Positions 52,888 through 60,761 of a stretch of 64,000 nt of DNA are shown here, one piece after another. The DNA is from CAYPHA01 sp964410215 (GTDB taxonomy: Bacteria; Calditrichota; Calditrichia; Calditrichales; CAYPHA01): positions 1 through 64,000 of the forward strand of contig CAYPHA010000001.1 in NCBI GenBank assembly GCA_964410215.1, read 5' to 3'. How positions within the stretch are numbered: position 1 is the stretch's first letter; each line of letters opens with the position of its first letter. The notes beneath the pieces are model-generated. The model was not told the origin of the DNA, searched no databases, and worked only from the letters and a program-made list of their open reading frames with translations. The translations under genes and the position numbers were made by a program.

Positions 52888-54585
52888 CTATTCTTCTTCC
52901 CAGCTCTTGAAATCTTTATAAATATAACCGAAGTTTTCGATATTTTTATTGAAGATACCGTATACCGGTTCCTTGTCGCCATCCACCGCAAATTCCAGCG
53001 CAACCGCCACATCATTTTCAATTGGTATGATTTGCTGTTCCACAACACCTGCCGGTACATTTTTGATATCGGCGATCAATTGCTGAAGAGAAAGAATTTC
53101 ATTTTCAAAATTAGTAATATCTTTTGGCAAGCGCCGCACACCGGCAAGAATTTCATTATACTCCTCGAGATGGCCTATGAGATCTTTGTTAAGGGAATCG
53201 ATATTCGGGAAAAGATTCTCTGAATACATCTGTTTATAAATGCGAACCCCTGTCAGGCAGTTTTCCAGATGCTCCTTTATCTCACTGAAGCTTTCAGAAC
53301 TGTCAGCAGTTTCCAGAAAACCGTTCACTTTATAAAAAGCTTCAAATTCCGAAATATCGGGTATTTTTTTGTATACTTCTTCAATTTCCTTGTTTTTGAT
53401 GAAAATGTCTGTGTTTTTCCTGAGTCTTTGTTTAATTACCGCCGTTTTACTCATAATACTATCAACTGTATCCAGATACGCCTTATAAGATGGCAAGAAA
53501 GGCAGTGCCCGGGTTTCTGCCAGAACAGGTTTAATTTTTTCATGCAGCGCCTCCAGCAGAACAGGACTTTCCACTTTTACGCCACCGGAATCGGAGTCAA
53601 TTAAAATTTTGTACTGCAATTGTCTTTCAGGATGTACGGGGCTGTAAAAATTATCTTCCGTCAAATGCAAGACCATGGAGTCTTCATTGGACAGGTTATA
53701 CTGAGCTGTACGCGAGGTAATGATAAAATCTTTCAAAAATTCCTGATAGATTGATTTCAACGCATCCTTTACCTGCCCGGCTTCTTCCAGGTCGGCTGCC
53801 GTATTACCTGCCTGAATACTTTGCAGTGATGTGGTAATATTCTTTTTGAAGTCGGCAATACGGTCATGAACGTTCGTCGTTTCCTTAACCTCATCTGTAT
53901 ACATTACCGTTCTTACAAACGTTTCGAAACGTTTATCCAGAGGCATCCACCTTGCTTCAATTTTATTCAGTTCAATCATTCCGAGGACCTTTTGCAGCGT
54001 ATCGGTCATCGCTGCGAAGCGCGCGGAAGCCGTCTGAAGCGTGTAATCGGAAAGATCGCGGCGAATCTGAATCAGTGAATCCAGGTAATTGCCGGCCTTA
54101 ACGTAATAGGGAAATTCACTGTCATTATGCAGCTCCGCAAGCTTAATTTTCAGATCTTCGGCTTCATTCAGAATATCCTGGTTGATTTTAAGATACCGTG
54201 TATTGATTTCAATGTCCTCCAGGATGCTTCTGACATTCTCCTCCATCTTCGCAAGTGCACTTATATAGGGGATTTCCAGGTAAGAGTCTATCGTCTTTCG
54301 TAATTCCTGCGTGTAATTGACCACCTGTTGTTGCTGCAGTAAGCTGGAGTCGTTTCGCACTACCCGAATCAGCTCCGCAGGGTCCGTTGTATAATCACCG
54401 GTAATGCGATGGTAATATTTCAGCGATTCATAGATACTCGTAATGTTCTCGATTGCCGTTCTTCTCTCATTATTTTCTTCTGTCCAGATTTGATCAGGAA
54501 TTTTAATTACAGCAATTAACATCGCTATGCAGATAAGGATCAGTATCTTTAACAGGATAGACCCCTTTGCCGACGAATTAGACAT
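52888..54585 (-). CDS. Giant pseudopilin-like coiled-coil protein
   Basis: 565 residues; GGAGG before the ATG. The N-terminus reads like a class III (prepilin) signal: a short tail ending KG, then a hydrophobic helix. If cleavage follows Gly8, proline falls exactly at mature position 22 (IKIP), as in type IV pilins, while position 5 is Lys instead of Glu, recalling tip pseudopilins that lack Glu5. The next 35 residues (IENITSIYESLKYYHRITGDYTTDP) match the amphipathic helix and G-x-Y-T/P turn of pseudopilins. The remaining 480 residues are long coiled coils with little else, which no pilin family I know has. The role is open; a long filament tip or periplasmic spacer is possible. Confidence 0.65.
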   Translation of the reverse strand: MSNSSAKGSILLKILILICIAMLIAVIKIPDQIWTEENNERRTAIENITSIYESLKYYHRITGDYTTDPAELIRVVRNDSSLLQQQQVVNYTQELRKTIDSYLEIPYISALAKMEENVRSILEDIEINTRYLKINQDILNEAEDLKIKLAELHNDSEFPYYVKAGNYLDSLIQIRRDLSDYTLQTASARFAAMTDTLQKVLGMIELNKIEARWMPLDKRFETFVRTVMYTDEVKETTNVHDRIADFKKNITTSLQSIQAGNTAADLEEAGQVKDALKSIYQEFLKDFIITSRTAQYNLSNEDSMVLHLTEDNFYSPVHPERQLQYKILIDSDSGGVKVESPVLLEALHEKIKPVLAETRALPFLPSYKAYLDTVDSIMSKTAVIKQRLRKNTDIFIKNKEIEEVYKKIPDISEFEAFYKVNGFLETADSSESFSEIKEHLENCLTGVRIYKQMYSENLFPNIDSLNKDLIGHLEEYNEILAGVRRLPKDITNFENEILSLQQLIADIKNVPAGVVEQQIIPIENDVAVALEFAVDGDKEPVYGIFNKNIENFGYIYKDFKSWEEE

Positions 54586-54657
54586 TATTCCTCCAACATA
54601 AATTGAGATTATTCAACGAAAGGACGATAAAACAGGTTCTATACTAAAACAAATGAA

Positions 54658-54686
54658 AGTTAATTAAATATAAATTTAATGTCAAA
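54658..54686 (-). promoter_or_regulatory. Possible promoter of the pilus-like cassette
   Basis: On the minus strand TTGACA, a 17-base AT-rich spacer and TAAACT (four of six matches to the -10 consensus), about 70 bases upstream of the start at 54585. Confidence 0.4.
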
Positions 54687-54763
54687 AACTTTTTTACCGT
54701 TGGAATAGGGGATTAAAATCAGTAATTATAATAACTTATGAACAATATCGAATACAGTTTTTA

Positions 54764-54792
54764 TTGCAATAATCAACTATTTTTACTATAAT
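54764..54792 (+). promoter_or_regulatory. Vegetative-type promoter of the HEAT-cyclophilin gene
   Basis: TTGCAA, a 17-base spacer and a perfect TATAAT, with the expected start point about 24 bases before the ATG at 54823. This is the best sigma-70-type promoter in the window. Confidence 0.7.
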
Positions 54793-54822
54793 CCAGGAAT
54801 CATTAACTTACGATATATCAGT

Positions 54823-56817
54823 ATGCCGTTTCGAACCGTCATAACGCTGTTTTTCATTTTAAGTTTATTATTTTCATGTTCAGAAGAACATTCGCAGAAA
54901 AGGGAACATTATATCCGTCTGCGCCAGCTGGAAGTTGAACGCAGCGCCGATGTGAATGCCTGGCAGTCACTCTATAATGATGCTGCTCCTGCTTTTCGAA
55001 AATCCGTTATACTCGGTATGGGAAAGGTTAAAAGCCCCGATTTCCTGCCCTTCCTCAGACAGCTTATTGTAAATGGTACCGAGGAGGAATTGATTACGAT
55101 GGCCCTCTTTTCCATCGGTCAGCTTGATACGGCCGCGGCGGAAGAATTCCTGTTATCCATTAAGCCTGATGTACTTACCCCTGCGCAGGTCAGCGTTTAT
55201 TTCGACGCTCTCGGACGCTGTGGAAGCGAACGTACCGTACCTTTTCTCGGCAGAATCCTGCATTCCGATTCCGATGCATATTATGATCCGGCCCTTATGG
55301 CCGCCGGATTGCTTTCACGTAAAAAGATAAATACACGGTCGTTATACGAAACGGTTACCGATACCACGCATGCATTCCCGCTCACGAGCAATCTTGCCTA
55401 TTTTCTGCGTAATTTCCCTAAAGGGGCTGATCCCGCTTCCGTCATCAGGAGGTTGGCTAACGCCGACCCCCTCACCCTGAAATATTTATACCAGGCCTTA
55501 CACACATATTTTTCACAGGCTTCCAAACCAGCTATTCAATCGTTTCAAAATGACAGTCTGTTGTCCGGACGGCTGCAGGCAGAAATCAGGAAAACTCTAT
55601 CCGTAAAAAGTAACTGGAACCTGCAATTTCAGGCATTACAGGTTCTGCCTGTTGTTGGTGACTCTTCCTTTATTCCGCTACTCGAAAAATTGTCAAAACA
55701 GGCAAATCCGCATATCCGGATTGCCGCTTACCAGGCATACCGTATCCTGTTTAAAGAAGATGCACTCAGCTTCCTGATGAATGCATTGCAGTCCACAAGA
55801 GATTTATATCTAAGGGGTCAGCTGATCATCGAAATCAGTATGATCAGTCCTAAAACCGCATTCCCTTTCATAAATAATAATCTGGACAAGGGAAATGATG
55901 TTTTTGTAGGTTTACTGCTTGAATCACTTAGTAAAATTAACAGCAGCTTTGCGACCGACCAGTTACGTCAGTTCCTGAACGTTCCGAATGTGCACCTCCG
56001 GAACACGGCTTTTCGTTTACTGGCGGAAAAGAAAGCATTACGCAAAAATGATGTGGAACCATTGCTGGATTCCGGCGTCCTTTCGACCGTATCTATGGCG
56101 CTGAACTGGAAACTGTCCAATAATATCAAAACAGATCGACAACGGTTACTGGATCTATTTACAATGTATAACGATCCTTCGGCTTTTGATGTGCAATTAT
56201 CGGTTGCCGGAACACTTACTCATTTTGACTACGATTTGACCCCGCAAGACAGAAAACAATTTCTTGCTGCATCCTCACATCATCTCGTTATTAAAGAACT
56301 TGAAAAAGCCTTACCAGCAGGTCAGACAATTGCATCCGGACCGTTTTTTAATCTGCCTCCTGCGCTCGCTGCCGATTCGCTTGTTGACATTTCCTATAAA
56401 AAAGCAATGATAAATACGAACAGGGGAGCGATTCTAATTGAATTTTTCAGTGAAACCGCCCCACTGACCGTAAAAAACTTCATCCATCTCACAAAAAAAC
56501 GTTTCTATAACGGGCTTTCGTTTCACCGTGTGGTTCCCGATTTTGTAATCCAGGGAGGCGATCCGACGGGTGATGGATATGGCGGACCCGGTTACCTGAT
56601 TCCTTCTGAAGATAACGATCTTGAATATGAAAGAGGTAGCGTCGGTATGGCTACAGCCGGCCGTGATACCGGCGGCTCCCAGTTTTTTATCTGCCATTCC
56701 GCACAACCTCATCTTAATGGCAGGTATACACTTTTCGCAAAGGTCATTGAAGGTATGGATATTGTCGATTTAATTCTTCCCGGTGATACGATAACGGATA
56801 TTACCCTGTTAAAATAG
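54823..56817 (+). CDS. Lipoprotein with HEAT-like repeats and C-terminal cyclophilin domain
   Basis: 664 residues; lipobox LFSC (Cys19). Residues about 40-510 are helical repeats of HEAT/armadillo type (FLPFLRQLIVNGTEEELITMALFSIG, FIPLLEKLSKQANPHIRIAAYQAYR). Residues about 526-664 are a cyclophilin-type peptidyl-prolyl isomerase: GAILIEFFSETAPLTVKNFI, YNGLSFHRVVPDFVIQGGDP, MATAGRDTGGSQFFIC and NGRYTLFAKVIEGMD; the catalytic Arg in FHR and the GSQFFI core are present. Membrane anchoring and the long scaffold suggest a periplasm-facing folding factor for large envelope proteins, perhaps the T9SS cargo or receptors. A TPR gene follows by 38 bases. Confidence 0.88.
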   Translation: MPFRTVITLFFILSLLFSCSEEHSQKREHYIRLRQLEVERSADVNAWQSLYNDAAPAFRKSVILGMGKVKSPDFLPFLRQLIVNGTEEELITMALFSIGQLDTAAAEEFLLSIKPDVLTPAQVSVYFDALGRCGSERTVPFLGRILHSDSDAYYDPALMAAGLLSRKKINTRSLYETVTDTTHAFPLTSNLAYFLRNFPKGADPASVIRRLANADPLTLKYLYQALHTYFSQASKPAIQSFQNDSLLSGRLQAEIRKTLSVKSNWNLQFQALQVLPVVGDSSFIPLLEKLSKQANPHIRIAAYQAYRILFKEDALSFLMNALQSTRDLYLRGQLIIEISMISPKTAFPFINNNLDKGNDVFVGLLLESLSKINSSFATDQLRQFLNVPNVHLRNTAFRLLAEKKALRKNDVEPLLDSGVLSTVSMALNWKLSNNIKTDRQRLLDLFTMYNDPSAFDVQLSVAGTLTHFDYDLTPQDRKQFLAASSHHLVIKELEKALPAGQTIASGPFFNLPPALAADSLVDISYKKAMINTNRGAILIEFFSETAPLTVKNFIHLTKKRFYNGLSFHRVVPDFVIQGGDPTGDGYGGPGYLIPSEDNDLEYERGSVGMATAGRDTGGSQFFICHSAQPHLNGRYTLFAKVIEGMDIVDLILPGDTITDITLLK

Positions 56818-56854
56818 TGTCTTTAACAATGTATAAACCATTTAGGAGGATACC

Positions 56855-57613
56855 TTGAAAACACTCTTTATCCTTGTGCATGTTTTTGTTTTTCTGATCA
56901 GCCATTCCTATGCCCAGGAAAACAAGGCGGAATTTATCGCCCTGGGAGATTCGGCCTATACACAGATGGAACATGAAAAAGCGCTTTCCTGGTATTCAAA
57001 AGCGGTTCAGGCGGACAGCAACTGCTATGAGGCATCCTGGAAAATGGCCCGGGCCTATGTCGATGTCGGAGAAACCCTCAATGACGACCAAAGCCATGAA
57101 TACTATCTTCATGCACAGCGGATGGCCAACCATGCGATCAGCGTCAATCCCGAGGGAAGCAACGGACATCTCTTTCTGAGTATCGCTATAGGACGCGTTG
57201 CCCTGAAAGCGGGGCCGAAGGAAAGAATGCGCCTTGCAAAATCAATTCGTACGGAAGCTGAAAAGGCCATAGAGCTTGATCCGGAAAATGACCTCGCCTA
57301 TCATGTACTGGGACGCTGGCACCGGCGCCTGGCTAACTTAAGCTGGGTTGAAAAAGGGTTCGCCAATATATTTCTTGGTGGTATTCCGGAAGATGCCACG
57401 ATGGAGAATGCCGTCCTCAATTTCAAAAAATCGGTAGAATTAAAACCCGACCGGATCAGTAACCGCTTTGAACTTGGATATACCTACAAGGAAATGGATA
57501 AAAACGATCTGGCCATAAAGGAATTTGAAACCTGCCTGATGCTTCCGGTCACCGACTCAGAGGATCCTAAACATAAAAAAGAGGCAAAAAAGCTGCTCGA
57601 GGAACTTCGATAA
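56855..57613 (+). CDS. Periplasmic TPR protein
   Basis: 252 residues from a TTG, chosen because AGGAGG lies five bases before it. Signal peptide 1-21 ending SYA. TPR-type helices follow: EKALSWYSKAVQADSNCYEA, AINPEGSNGHLFL-type repeats, DLAIKEFETCLM. The PEDATMENAVLNFKKSVELKPD region is also found in mitochondrial RMD-like TPR proteins. Function unknown, probably protein-protein interaction; pairing with the HEAT-cyclophilin gene suggests a shared role. A terminator follows. Confidence 0.82.
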   Translation: MKTLFILVHVFVFLISHSYAQENKAEFIALGDSAYTQMEHEKALSWYSKAVQADSNCYEASWKMARAYVDVGETLNDDQSHEYYLHAQRMANHAISVNPEGSNGHLFLSIAIGRVALKAGPKERMRLAKSIRTEAEKAIELDPENDLAYHVLGRWHRRLANLSWVEKGFANIFLGGIPEDATMENAVLNFKKSVELKPDRISNRFELGYTYKEMDKNDLAIKEFETCLMLPVTDSEDPKHKKEAKKLLEELR

Positions 57614-57643
57614 ATCGTTTTCGTTGCAACTAGTACTATCTGT

Positions 57644-57667
57644 AAGGCGGCTTTGAATGGCCGCCTT
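57644..57667 (+). terminator. Intrinsic terminator after the TPR gene
   Basis: AAGGCGGC and GCCGCCTT form a perfect 8-base stem with an 8-base loop, followed by TTCCTTTCATTTT. It ends the HEAT-cyclophilin/TPR unit about 26 bases before the histidine kinase start. Confidence 0.85.
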
Positions 57668-57693
57668 TTCCTTTCATTTTCAGGAAATGTCAC

Positions 57694-58893
57694 GTGTCCA
57701 GATCCGTTTATAAAACGAATTTCAATTTCAAGGGAATCCTGTTTGTTCTCGCCCTGATTCTTGTGGGTTCCTCCTTGTGGTATACGCAGAGACTTGTCAA
57801 TATTCTGAAAGATCAATCCACCGAATATATGACATTTCGTATAAAGGTGTTTGAAGAAAATATTAATAATCCGGATACGAATATCGACCTCAATTTTTTC
57901 TTCAACGAGGTCATCGAAGTTGCTGATTATCCCATTATTTATACCGATGACAACAAGGTTCCGCAAAGCTGGAAAAATATTTCACCGGAACTCGATACAA
58001 AGAATGGTATGACATTTTCTTCCCGGGACAGTATCACCGTTTATAATAAACTGAAAGAAATTTCTGCTGAAAACGAACCGATCCCCATCAAATTCCAGGA
58101 CAGTATTCTCGGATATTACTACTATGGCCTGTCACCGGTCATTTATAAACTCCGCATTTTCCCTTATATGGCCATCATCGGCACATTTTTGTTTATATTG
58201 TTCGGTTATCTGGGGTTTTCCTACATAAAACGCAGCGAGCAGCAGTTTATCTGGGTTGGGATGGCCAAAGAGACTGCCCATCAGCTTGGTACGCCCCTGA
58301 GCTCCCTATCCGGATGGCTGGAACTGCTGAAAACCGACACACAAATAAGAGAGAACGCCATTGCGGAGATGGAAAATGATCTTGCACGGCTTAATAAAAT
58401 TGCCAACCGCTTCTCAAAAATCGGTTCTGTCCCTTCATTAAAGCCTGTAAACCTGGCAACGGTAATCAGAAACGTTGTGCAGTATTTTCAAAAACGCATT
58501 CCGAACATCAATAATAAATTAACCCTTTCTCATGAAGTTCCTTCTGAAATAATGGTCAGGCTCAATGTTGACCTTTTTGAATGGGTTCTCGAAAACCTTA
58601 TAAAAAATGCCATGGATGCGATTGAACATGACAATGGCACTATTAAAGTACATGTTAAAAACAAACCGCAGACGGGCCATATTTATATCGATGTTATCGA
58701 TAACGGTAAAGGGATCAGCCCGAAGGAACGTCGTGATATTTTCAAACCCGGTTTCAGTACAAAAAAACGCGGGTGGGGCCTTGGTTTGAGTCTTGCCAGG
58801 CGAATCATTGAAGAATATCACGGCGGACGCTTGTTCGTAAAAGACAGTAAACCGGATACCGGCACCACCTTTCGAATCATTCTGAATGCATGA
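57694..58893 (+). CDS. Orphan sensor histidine kinase
   Basis: 399 residues from a GTG with AGGA nine bases upstream. Membrane helices at about 14-32 and 155-176 flank a periplasmic sensor of about 120 residues with no known fold. There is no HAMP domain. The dimerisation helix has KETAHQLGTPLSSLSG with phospho-acceptor His196; N box ENLIKNAMDAIEHDNG, G1 DNGKGI, F FKPGFST and G2 GWGLGLSLARRI are intact. No response regulator is adjacent; the next genes are a sigma/anti-sigma pair. It may work with a distant regulator. Confidence 0.9.
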   Translation: MSRSVYKTNFNFKGILFVLALILVGSSLWYTQRLVNILKDQSTEYMTFRIKVFEENINNPDTNIDLNFFFNEVIEVADYPIIYTDDNKVPQSWKNISPELDTKNGMTFSSRDSITVYNKLKEISAENEPIPIKFQDSILGYYYYGLSPVIYKLRIFPYMAIIGTFLFILFGYLGFSYIKRSEQQFIWVGMAKETAHQLGTPLSSLSGWLELLKTDTQIRENAIAEMENDLARLNKIANRFSKIGSVPSLKPVNLATVIRNVVQYFQKRIPNINNKLTLSHEVPSEIMVRLNVDLFEWVLENLIKNAMDAIEHDNGTIKVHVKNKPQTGHIYIDVIDNGKGISPKERRDIFKPGFSTKKRGWGLGLSLARRIIEEYHGGRLFVKDSKPDTGTTFRIILNA

Positions 58894-58906
58894 CAGTCAT
58901 TTTTCC

Positions 58907-58932
58907 GGAACAGTTACCTACTTGATTCGTAT
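58907..58932 (+). promoter_or_regulatory. ECF-type promoter upstream of the sigma gene
   Basis: GGAAC, a 16-base spacer and CGTAT, the form recognised by many group 4 (ECF) sigma factors, about 50 bases before the sigma gene start. It suggests that the sigma factor activates its own gene. Confidence 0.6.
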
Positions 58933-58982
58933 AAACATTTTTTTTAGGTTTAAATTCTAAATTAAATAGGAGTTATTATTTA

Positions 58983-59561
58983 GTGAATGCCAAACAGAAA
59001 GAATTTTCTGATTTAATACACCCCCATCTATCTTCCCTTTACAGCACGGCGTTACGAATGACCCGCAACCAGAATGATGCCGAGGACCTGGTGCAGGATA
59101 CGTTATTTAAAGCGTTTCGTGCATTGGAGCAGTATCAGAAGAATACTAATTTCAGAGCCTGGGTTTTTCGGATCCTTGTGAATACGTTCATAACCGCTTA
59201 CAGAAAGGCCGTTAAACAGCCTCAGAAAGTAAGTTATGATGACATGGAAGAATTTTTCCTTTATAAGCGTTTAGATGAGTCAGTGGCGTTACAGGAAACA
59301 TCAAAGGAGGAATTTGTTGAAAATTTCTTTGATGATGACGTCAAGGAAGCGCTGGAAAACCTCCCTTATCAGTTTCGGCTGGTTGTGCTATTATGTGATG
59401 TGGAAGGGTTTTCGTATAATGAGATTGCCAACATAATCGATGCGCCGCTTGGAACTGTGATGTCACGGTTATATAGGGGAAGAAAATTGCTTCAAAGGCA
59501 TCTTTGGAATTATGCTAAAGAAAGGGGATATATAACAGATGAATTCGTCCAAAAAAGATAA
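58983..59561 (+). CDS. ECF RNA polymerase sigma factor, SigR-like
   Basis: 192 residues from a GTG after AGGAG. Region 2: LYSTALRMTRNQNDAEDLVQD, NFRAWVFRILVNTFITAYRK. Region 4: DVKEALENLPYQFRLVVLL, DVEGFSYNEIANIIDAPLG, TVMSRLYRGRKLLQRHL. These follow the pattern of Streptomyces SigR and relatives closely (DVKEAL, DVEGF-YKEIA, GTVMSRL-RGR), the group that controls disulfide stress. The linker between regions is also of SigR type. It overlaps the anti-sigma gene by 23 bases, so they are coupled. Confidence 0.9.
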   Translation: MNAKQKEFSDLIHPHLSSLYSTALRMTRNQNDAEDLVQDTLFKAFRALEQYQKNTNFRAWVFRILVNTFITAYRKAVKQPQKVSYDDMEEFFLYKRLDESVALQETSKEEFVENFFDDDVKEALENLPYQFRLVVLLCDVEGFSYNEIANIIDAPLGTVMSRLYRGRKLLQRHLWNYAKERGYITDEFVQKR

Positions 59562-59790
59562 ATATGATTGCGCTGAGATAGAGAAATATGTTCAGCAGTA
59601 CCTGGATGGTATGCTAAGCGAGGAAGAAAAGCGTCTGTTCGATGAACATCTTGATTACTGTCTGCCTTGTGATAAGAAAATTGAATTTGAGAAGAAACTG
59701 AAAGATGTCGTAAAACTTAAAATAAAACGCGTTTTACCGCCGGAACAGCTTAACAACCAGATCGATACGATACTCAAGGATTTGAATTAG
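59539..59790 (+). CDS. Soluble zinc-binding anti-sigma factor, RsrA-like
   Basis: 83 residues; AAAGGGG upstream of the ATG, no membrane helix. Zinc motif H-x3-C-x2-C in EHLDYCLPCDKK. Counting from the start, the candidate ligands are Cys11, His37, Cys41 and Cys44, the same numbering as in RsrA, where oxidation of cysteine pairs ejects zinc and frees the sigma factor. I therefore expect a thiol-redox switch that holds the SigR-like factor. The last 17 bases overlap a convergent gene. Confidence 0.88.
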   Translation: MNSSKKDKYDCAEIEKYVQQYLDGMLSEEEKRLFDEHLDYCLPCDKKIEFEKKLKDVVKLKIKRVLPPEQLNNQIDTILKDLN

Positions 59791-60583
59791 GCTGATCAAG
59801 TAGCTGCAGGGATTGGTTGAACAGATAATTCCTGAATTTCAATTTATCGACATAGGTTTTACCGGGTTCATCTTTTTTCTGAACCTCCAGGCTGATATCC
59901 GCAGGAATCCAGACATTATCGACAAAATTGTTATTGAGTGAGACGGCAAAACCGCTGATAACATCATCATTTTCAATAATTTGTACTTCCCATCCTTCAC
60001 ATAACCATTTTGTCTTAATTACTTTAAAACTGGGATATGTTGTGATGATTCGGTTCTGTCCCTCATAAACGGTCTCAATTTTCAAACAAAGTCCGTTCAT
60101 ACCAAAGGTATATTTAAAGCGTGTCGAGATACTGTCTTCCATGACGTCAAAGAATATTTCAACGACTTGTTTTTTCTTGACCAGTATGTAATCTTCACTG
60201 ATGCTGGAATAGATTCCTGTAACATAAAAACGCTGGAGGTCGAGTAAGATTGCTTTTACCTGTTGTTTTAAATCAGCTACTTTCTGGTCGAAAACGGATT
60301 GTTTCTCTGCATCCAGTTTTGGCGCACCCTGCTGGGAAAGGAAAACACGATCCGGATTGACCCAGATAAACTGCAGGGGAAATATTTCCGGATTTTCCCA
60401 GTTTTCCTGACCGAATTCCTCAATACCAGAATTGGTAATCAGGCAGGTGAAATTGTCTAAGTCAGAATTGCTAATCGAATAATAGGAGTTTTTTATACTT
60501 GAAAAAAATGCCTTTTCATCCAACTGAACATTCTGAGCAATCGAAAATGAACTGAATAGTAATAATAAGAGTACATTACGCAT
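59774..60583 (-). CDS. Secreted protein of unknown function, possibly LolA-like
   Basis: 269 residues; signal peptide 1-16 ending SIAQ. The body alternates beta strands and one long helix (FDQKVADLKQQVKAILLDLQRF), with amphipathic strands such as DYILVKKKQVVEIFFDV and KIETVYEGQNRIITTYPSF, an arrangement that recalls the LolA/LppX half-barrel that carries lipids. No direct signature is present. Its 3' end overlaps the anti-sigma gene, so transcription of each can affect the other. Confidence 0.6.
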   Translation of the reverse strand: MRNVLLLLLFSSFSIAQNVQLDEKAFFSSIKNSYYSISNSDLDNFTCLITNSGIEEFGQENWENPEIFPLQFIWVNPDRVFLSQQGAPKLDAEKQSVFDQKVADLKQQVKAILLDLQRFYVTGIYSSISEDYILVKKKQVVEIFFDVMEDSISTRFKYTFGMNGLCLKIETVYEGQNRIITTYPSFKVIKTKWLCEGWEVQIIENDDVISGFAVSLNNNFVDNVWIPADISLEVQKKDEPGKTYVDKLKFRNYLFNQSLQLLDQPNSNP

Positions 60584-60702
60584 CTAAGGCTTCCTTGTTA
60601 TGCGGATCATGATGTATCTGATTTCAAGGATTACATTTTACAGATATAAGCCGCCTTAAGCAAGCGTTCTTTTCCCGGGCATGGGCAAAAATAAGCTTTT
60701 TA

Positions 60703-60741
60703 TTGCACATTTTAAGTTAATTTATTATTTTAATTAACTTA
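60703..60741 (+). promoter_or_regulatory. Promoter with overlapping palindrome upstream of mtnA
   Basis: TTGCAC, a 17-base spacer and TATTTT form a plausible promoter. A perfect inverted repeat with 9-base arms (TAAGTTAAT and ATTAACTTA, 11 bases apart, 60713-60741) covers the spacer and -10, the position of a repressor operator. The mtnA start is 21 bases downstream. No SAM riboswitch is seen. Confidence 0.5.
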
Positions 60742-60761
60742 TTAACGTTGTTTAGTACGAG

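Noticed and set aside
52820..53060. Upstream extension of the PilM-like frame to 53060
   Set aside because: The extra 80 codons overlap the end of the coiled-coil gene and read as basic, low-quality sequence; a protein-like start FGISLADEG begins at the ATG at 52820.
57694..59561. Two-component system made of the histidine kinase and the next gene
   Set aside because: The following gene is an ECF sigma factor with no receiver domain, and an ECF promoter lies between them, so they are probably independent units.
60584..60761. SAM riboswitch upstream of mtnA
   Set aside because: No multi-stem fold with the conserved core is visible; only a promoter and palindrome are seen.
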